Assembly (NCBI RefSeq): GCF_003751945.1
Contig: NZ_RJKL01000001.1
Location: 1,426,001-1,490,000 of the forward strand
Reading direction: 5' to 3'
DNA: 64,000 nt
DNA from: Couchioplanes caeruleus
Lineage (GTDB): Bacteria > Actinomycetota > Actinomycetes > Mycobacteriales > Micromonosporaceae
Part shown: one piece after another, positions 60,689 to 64,000 of the stretch
Layout of the letters: the number at the start of each line of letters is the position of its first letter
Position numbering within the stretch: position 1 is the stretch's first letter
Notes under the pieces: generated by a model
Told to the model about the DNA's origin: nothing
Databases searched by the model: none
The model's input: only the letters and a program-made list of their open reading frames with translations
Program-made: the position numbers and the translations under genes

Positions 60689-62490
60689 CGGACCTCGCCG
60701 CGTCCGCCGATGAGGTTCAGGTGGTGGTAGCGGGCGTAGGTGCCGCCGGTGGTGAGCAGTTCGGTGTGGGTGCCGTGTTCGATGATGCGCCCGGCGTCGA
60801 GCACGACGATGCGGTCCGCGCCGCGGACGGTGCTGAGCCGGTGGGCGATGACCAGCACGGTGCGCCCGGCGGCGGCCCGGGCGACGGCGGTGACCAACGC
60901 CGCCTCCGACTCCGGATCCAACGCCGCGGTGGGCTCATCCAGGATCAGCACCGGCGCGTCCTTCAACAACGCGCGGGCGATGGCCAGCCGCTGCTGCTGA
61001 CCACCGGACAACGTGCTGCCGTGTTCACCCAGCACCGTGTCGTAACCCTCGGGCAACGCCTCGATGAAGTCATCGGCCAGAGCGTGGCGGGCGGCGTGCT
61101 CGACGTCGCGACGGCTGGCGTCGGGACGCCCGTAGGCGATGTTCTCGGCCACCGACACCGGCAGCAGCAACGGCTGTTGCCGCACGACCGAGACACGGCT
61201 GCGGAGCTGGTGCAGCCGGGCCAGCCGGACATCCACGCCGTCGTGAAAGACGTGCCCGGCCCAGGGGTCGAAGAAGCGTGGCACCAGCGACAGCAGGGTG
61301 GATTTGCCGGCGCCGGTCGGCCCGACCAGTGCCACCGTCTCCCCCGCCTCGACGTGCAGGCTGATGTCGTGCAGCACCGGCCGCCCGGGCTGGTATCCGA
61401 ACACCACACCGTCGAAGACCAGCGCTGAGCCGTGGCCGGCGGGGGGCAGCGTCACCGGGTGGTGGCGTTGCGGCACGTCCTGCGTGGACTCCAGCACCTC
61501 CACCACCCGCCGCGTCCCGGCCCGGGCTCGGGCGACGGCGTCGCCGAGGTGCGCGGTGGACTCGAGGGGCGAGTAGAGGGCCGCGACGTACGCGGTGAAA
61601 ATGATCAGGTCACCGACGCTCAGCGTGGCACGCAGGGTCGCGAGGGCGGCGAGCGCCAGCACGACCGCGGTGCCGGCCGCCGTGATCCCGCCGAGCGTGA
61701 GCTGGTAGAGCAGGGCGGTGCGGTGGACGCGCAGCCCGGCCGCGACCTGACGGTCGGCGCAGGCGGCGAAGCGGCGCAGCTCGCGCTCCTCGGCCGTGAA
61801 GCTCTGGATCTCGGGTACGGCGCTGAGCATGCGTTCCGCCGAGGTCATCACGTCGCCGAGCGCATCGGCCTCGCGGGTGGCATTGCGGGTCATCGAGCCC
61901 GCGAAGCCCCGCGCGGCCAGGAGCAGCGCCGGTCCGACGGCCAGTGACACCACGGTGAGCAGGGGATCCAGCCCCCACATGATGACGGCCATCACGGTCA
62001 GCGCGGTCGCGGCCTGAAAGACGGCGAGGAGTACGCCCAGGGCGAGCGTGTCCACGCACCGGGTGTCGGCGAGGACCCGCTGCACGAGGTCGCCGGTCGG
62101 CCGCGCGGAGCGCCGTGCCAGGGAGCCGCGTTGCAGCCGGTCGAGGACGTCCATGGCGAGGTCGGCGCTCATCCGCTGCCCGGCCGTGCGGCGCATCACC
62201 CGCTGGACCCCGGCGAGGACCGACCGGGCGGCGACCAGGACCACGGAGGCGGCGGCGAGCAGCGCCAGCATGCCCGCGGGCGTGCCGAGCCCTGGCACGC
62301 GGGTGAGCCAGGCCGCCCAGCCCGGCAGATCCTCGCCGCGCAGCGCGGAGTCGACGGCGAGCTTGGCGGGCCACGGCAACGCCGCCGCGACGGCGGCGAG
62401 CGCGACGTCGAGGAGAGCGATGACGGCGAGCGCAGTGCGGTGCCGCAGTGCGTACGCCATCGGCATGCGCCACCACGGATGCCGGTTCAC
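60685..62490 (-). CDS. ABC exporter half-transporter (TMD-NBD) of glycan operon
   Basis: 601 residues; GTG 62490 overlaps the neighbouring ABC stop (GTGA). Six-helix membrane domain (ALAVIALLDVALAAVAAALPW and others), then an NBD with Walker A GPTGAGKST, signature LSGGQQQRLAIARAL, Walker B VLILDEPT and H-loop VIAHR. The last 150 residues are almost the same as in the next gene because the DNA is identical over 454 bp. Together they probably form a heterodimeric exporter of a glycoconjugate or lipid-linked product. Confidence 0.92.
   Translation of the reverse strand: MNRHPWWRMPMAYALRHRTALAVIALLDVALAAVAAALPWPAKLAVDSALRGEDLPGWAAWLTRVPGLGTPAGMLALLAAASVVLVAARSVLAGVQRVMRRTAGQRMSADLAMDVLDRLQRGSLARRSARPTGDLVQRVLADTRCVDTLALGVLLAVFQAATALTVMAVIMWGLDPLLTVVSLAVGPALLLAARGFAGSMTRNATREADALGDVMTSAERMLSAVPEIQSFTAEERELRRFAACADRQVAAGLRVHRTALLYQLTLGGITAAGTAVVLALAALATLRATLSVGDLIIFTAYVAALYSPLESTAHLGDAVARARAGTRRVVEVLESTQDVPQRHHPVTLPPAGHGSALVFDGVVFGYQPGRPVLHDISLHVEAGETVALVGPTGAGKSTLLSLVPRFFDPWAGHVFHDGVDVRLARLHQLRSRVSVVRQQPLLLPVSVAENIAYGRPDASRRDVEHAARHALADDFIEALPEGYDTVLGEHGSTLSGGQQQRLAIARALLKDAPVLILDEPTAALDPESEAALVTAVARAAAGRTVLVIAHRLSTVRGADRIVVLDAGRIIEHGTHTELLTTGGTYARYHHLNLIGGRGEVR
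60723..61176. repeat. 454-bp perfect direct repeat, copy 1
   Basis: Identical, base for base by eye, to 62513-62966 (offset 1790 bp). It covers the C-terminal half of the ABC nucleotide-binding domain from just before the stop up to the Q-loop region. Flanking sequence diverges abruptly. Confidence 0.93.
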
Positions 62491-64000
62491 GGGGTCACCC
62501 CGAAGTGGAGGCGGTGGTAGCGGGCGTAGGTGCCGCCGGTGGTGAGCAGTTCGGTGTGGGTGCCGTGTTCGATGATGCGCCCGGCGTCGAGCACGACGAT
62601 GCGGTCCGCGCCGCGGACGGTGCTGAGCCGGTGGGCGATGACCAGCACGGTGCGCCCGGCGGCGGCCCGGGCGACGGCGGTGACCAACGCCGCCTCCGAC
62701 TCCGGATCCAACGCCGCGGTGGGCTCATCCAGGATCAGCACCGGCGCGTCCTTCAACAACGCGCGGGCGATGGCCAGCCGCTGCTGCTGACCACCGGACA
62801 ACGTGCTGCCGTGTTCACCCAGCACCGTGTCGTAACCCTCGGGCAACGCCTCGATGAAGTCATCGGCCAGAGCGTGGCGGGCGGCGTGCTCGACGTCGCG
62901 ACGGCTGGCGTCGGGACGCCCGTAGGCGATGTTCTCGGCCACCGACACCGGCAGCAGCAACGGCTGCTGCCGCACCACCGACACCCGACCACGCCACTGC
63001 GACAACCGCGCCGACCGGGCATCCACACCATCGAGCAGCACCCGCCCGGCCCACGGGTCGACCAACCGCGGCACCAACGACACCAGAGTCGACTTGCCCG
63101 CACCGGTCGGCCCGACCAGAGCCACCGTCTCCCCCGCCTCCACGCGCAGGTCGATGCCGTGCAGCACCGGCCGACCCGGCCGGTATCCGAACACCACACC
63201 GTCGAAGACCACCGCCGACCCACGGCCCACCACGGGCAGGACCGCCGGACGGGGACACTCCGGCAGATCCCGCGCCGACTCCACGACCTCCAGGACGCGC
63301 TCCAACCCCGCTTCGGCCACCCGGAGTTCCCGCTGGACCTGGAGCAGTCCCCGGGCCTCGCCCTCGATGGTGCGGGCGTAGACGAGGAAGACGAGCAGGG
63401 CCCCGACGGTGAGCTGGCCGCGCAGCACCTGGTGGCCGCCGGCGAGGAGCACGATGGCGACCGCGGCGGCGCTGACCAGGCCGCCGACGGACTCCGCGAC
63501 CGTCTCGGTCGTCGCGGCCCGCCGTCCCGCGGCTACGGCACCGTCCACCCGGTCGCGCATGGTGTGCAGATTGCGGTCCTCGGCGGTGTACGCCTGCACG
63601 ACCGGCAGCGCGTGCAGCACCTGCGTCACGAAGGCGACGAGCGCGGATTGGGCGCGCCGGAATCCGAGTGCGCGTCCCTTCACCCGCGTGCCGAGACCGT
63701 GCGCGATGACGGCGAGCACCGGCGCGGCGGCGAACAGCACCAGGGTGAGCGGAGAGTTCAGCCGCCACGCGGACAGCCCCACGGCGACCAGTGTCAGGAC
63801 ATGCAGGAGCGGACCGACGAGCACGGCATGGGTGGCGGCATAGACCGCATAGCTGTCCGTGCTGAGTCGGCTCATGGAGTCGCCGGCGGGCCGGGTGACG
63901 TGGAAGCCGGAGGACTGGCGCTGGAGGCGGTCGAACATCTCGACGGTGACGGCCCGGGTCAGGCGCAGGCCGGTCGTCTCGACGAGCCACGCCGTGGCCG
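62487..64000 (-). CDS. ABC exporter half-transporter (partial, runs off right edge)
   Basis: About 504 codons are visible; the frame stays open beyond 63938 to the edge (residues LRLTRAVTVEMFDRLQRQ continue upstream), so the start is outside the window. Membrane domain with SADSM-like region (AGDSMSRLSTDSYAVYAATHAVL), NBD with Walker A GPTGAGKST, LSGGQQQRLAIARAL, VLILDEPT and VIAHR. It is the partner of the neighbouring half-transporter and the first visible gene of the glycan operon. Confidence 0.9.
   Translation of the reverse strand, partial: ATAWLVETTGLRLTRAVTVEMFDRLQRQSSGFHVTRPAGDSMSRLSTDSYAVYAATHAVLVGPLLHVLTLVAVGLSAWRLNSPLTLVLFAAAPVLAVIAHGLGTRVKGRALGFRRAQSALVAFVTQVLHALPVVQAYTAEDRNLHTMRDRVDGAVAAGRRAATTETVAESVGGLVSAAAVAIVLLAGGHQVLRGQLTVGALLVFLVYARTIEGEARGLLQVQRELRVAEAGLERVLEVVESARDLPECPRPAVLPVVGRGSAVVFDGVVFGYRPGRPVLHGIDLRVEAGETVALVGPTGAGKSTLVSLVPRLVDPWAGRVLLDGVDARSARLSQWRGRVSVVRQQPLLLPVSVAENIAYGRPDASRRDVEHAARHALADDFIEALPEGYDTVLGEHGSTLSGGQQQRLAIARALLKDAPVLILDEPTAALDPESEAALVTAVARAAAGRTVLVIAHRLSTVRGADRIVVLDAGRIIEHGTHTELLTTGGTYARYHRLHFGVTP
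62513..62966. repeat. 454-bp perfect direct repeat, copy 2
   Basis: Second copy of the segment at 60723-61176, in the same orientation and the same codon phase, inside the right-hand ABC gene. Confidence 0.93.

Overview
The window is very GC-rich, densely packed DNA with GTG and TTG starts and many 4-bp start/stop overlaps. Together with an ini-type dynamin locus, a RamC-like lanthionine synthetase, an AfsR/SARP regulator and an NRPS, this points to a filamentous actinomycete, probably Micromonosporaceae (inference from style and content; no rRNA or marker gene is present). No tRNA, rRNA, CRISPR array, insertion sequence or phage gene was found.

Region 1 (1-7.5 kb) is an ini-like cell-envelope stress island: a partial dynamin-like GTPase on the minus strand, a divergent LuxR/STAND regulator resembling mycobacterial IniR, an IniB-type Gly/Asp-rich protein, a second dynamin-like GTPase and a small acidic protein. 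Region 2 (7.5-18.3 kb) is mostly ordinary metabolism: a P450 with a divergent TetR regulator, a FAD-Rieske oxidoreductase, a DUF4383 membrane protein, a Zn-dependent alcohol dehydrogenase coupled to a small membrane protein, a secreted ExeM/NucH-type nuclease with chitin-binding modules, a methyltransferase and a divergent PyrF-like protein. Region 3 (18.5-22.5 kb) is one 1358-residue modular protein ending in a PD-(D/E)XK-like nuclease domain.

Region 4 (22.5-34.5 kb, all minus strand) is the most unusual part. A SARP-type regulator is followed by a 51-residue membrane-signal peptide, SdpA-like and SdpB-like proteins, a radical SAM enzyme, a class III lanthionine synthetase (LanKC), a 32-residue LanA precursor and two RamA/RamB-like ABC exporters. 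The genes overlap or nearly touch, so an Sdp-type peptide maturation system, a radical SAM enzyme and a SapB-like lanthipeptide system appear to share one transcription unit.

Region 5 (34.7-53.8 kb) is a natural-product locus of two divergent operons around a 631-bp regulatory gap. The plus-strand operon has a bimodular NRPS (C-A-T-C-A-T-TE, predicted Ser then a Pro-like residue), a coupled FAD monooxygenase, a PhyH dioxygenase, a stand-alone condensation-type acyltransferase and an SDR. The Ser/Pro NRPS plus FAD monooxygenase pair is the hallmark of bacterial pyrrolizidine alkaloid and brabantamide-type pathways. The minus-strand operon has two unrecognised helical proteins, a monooxygenase-like protein with a His/Asp tail, an SDR, a PLP decarboxylase, an acetyltransferase-like protein, an MFS exporter and a class V aminotransferase.

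Region 6 (53.9-64 kb) holds an orphan one-TM protein, a PP-loop ATPase-like protein and a glycan or glycoconjugate operon on the minus strand (two ABC exporter half-transporters, GT4, FemAB/GNAT, PIG-L deacetylase, pyruvyl transferase, another glycosyltransferase). The two ABC genes share a 454-bp perfectly identical segment. The last gene runs off the right edge.
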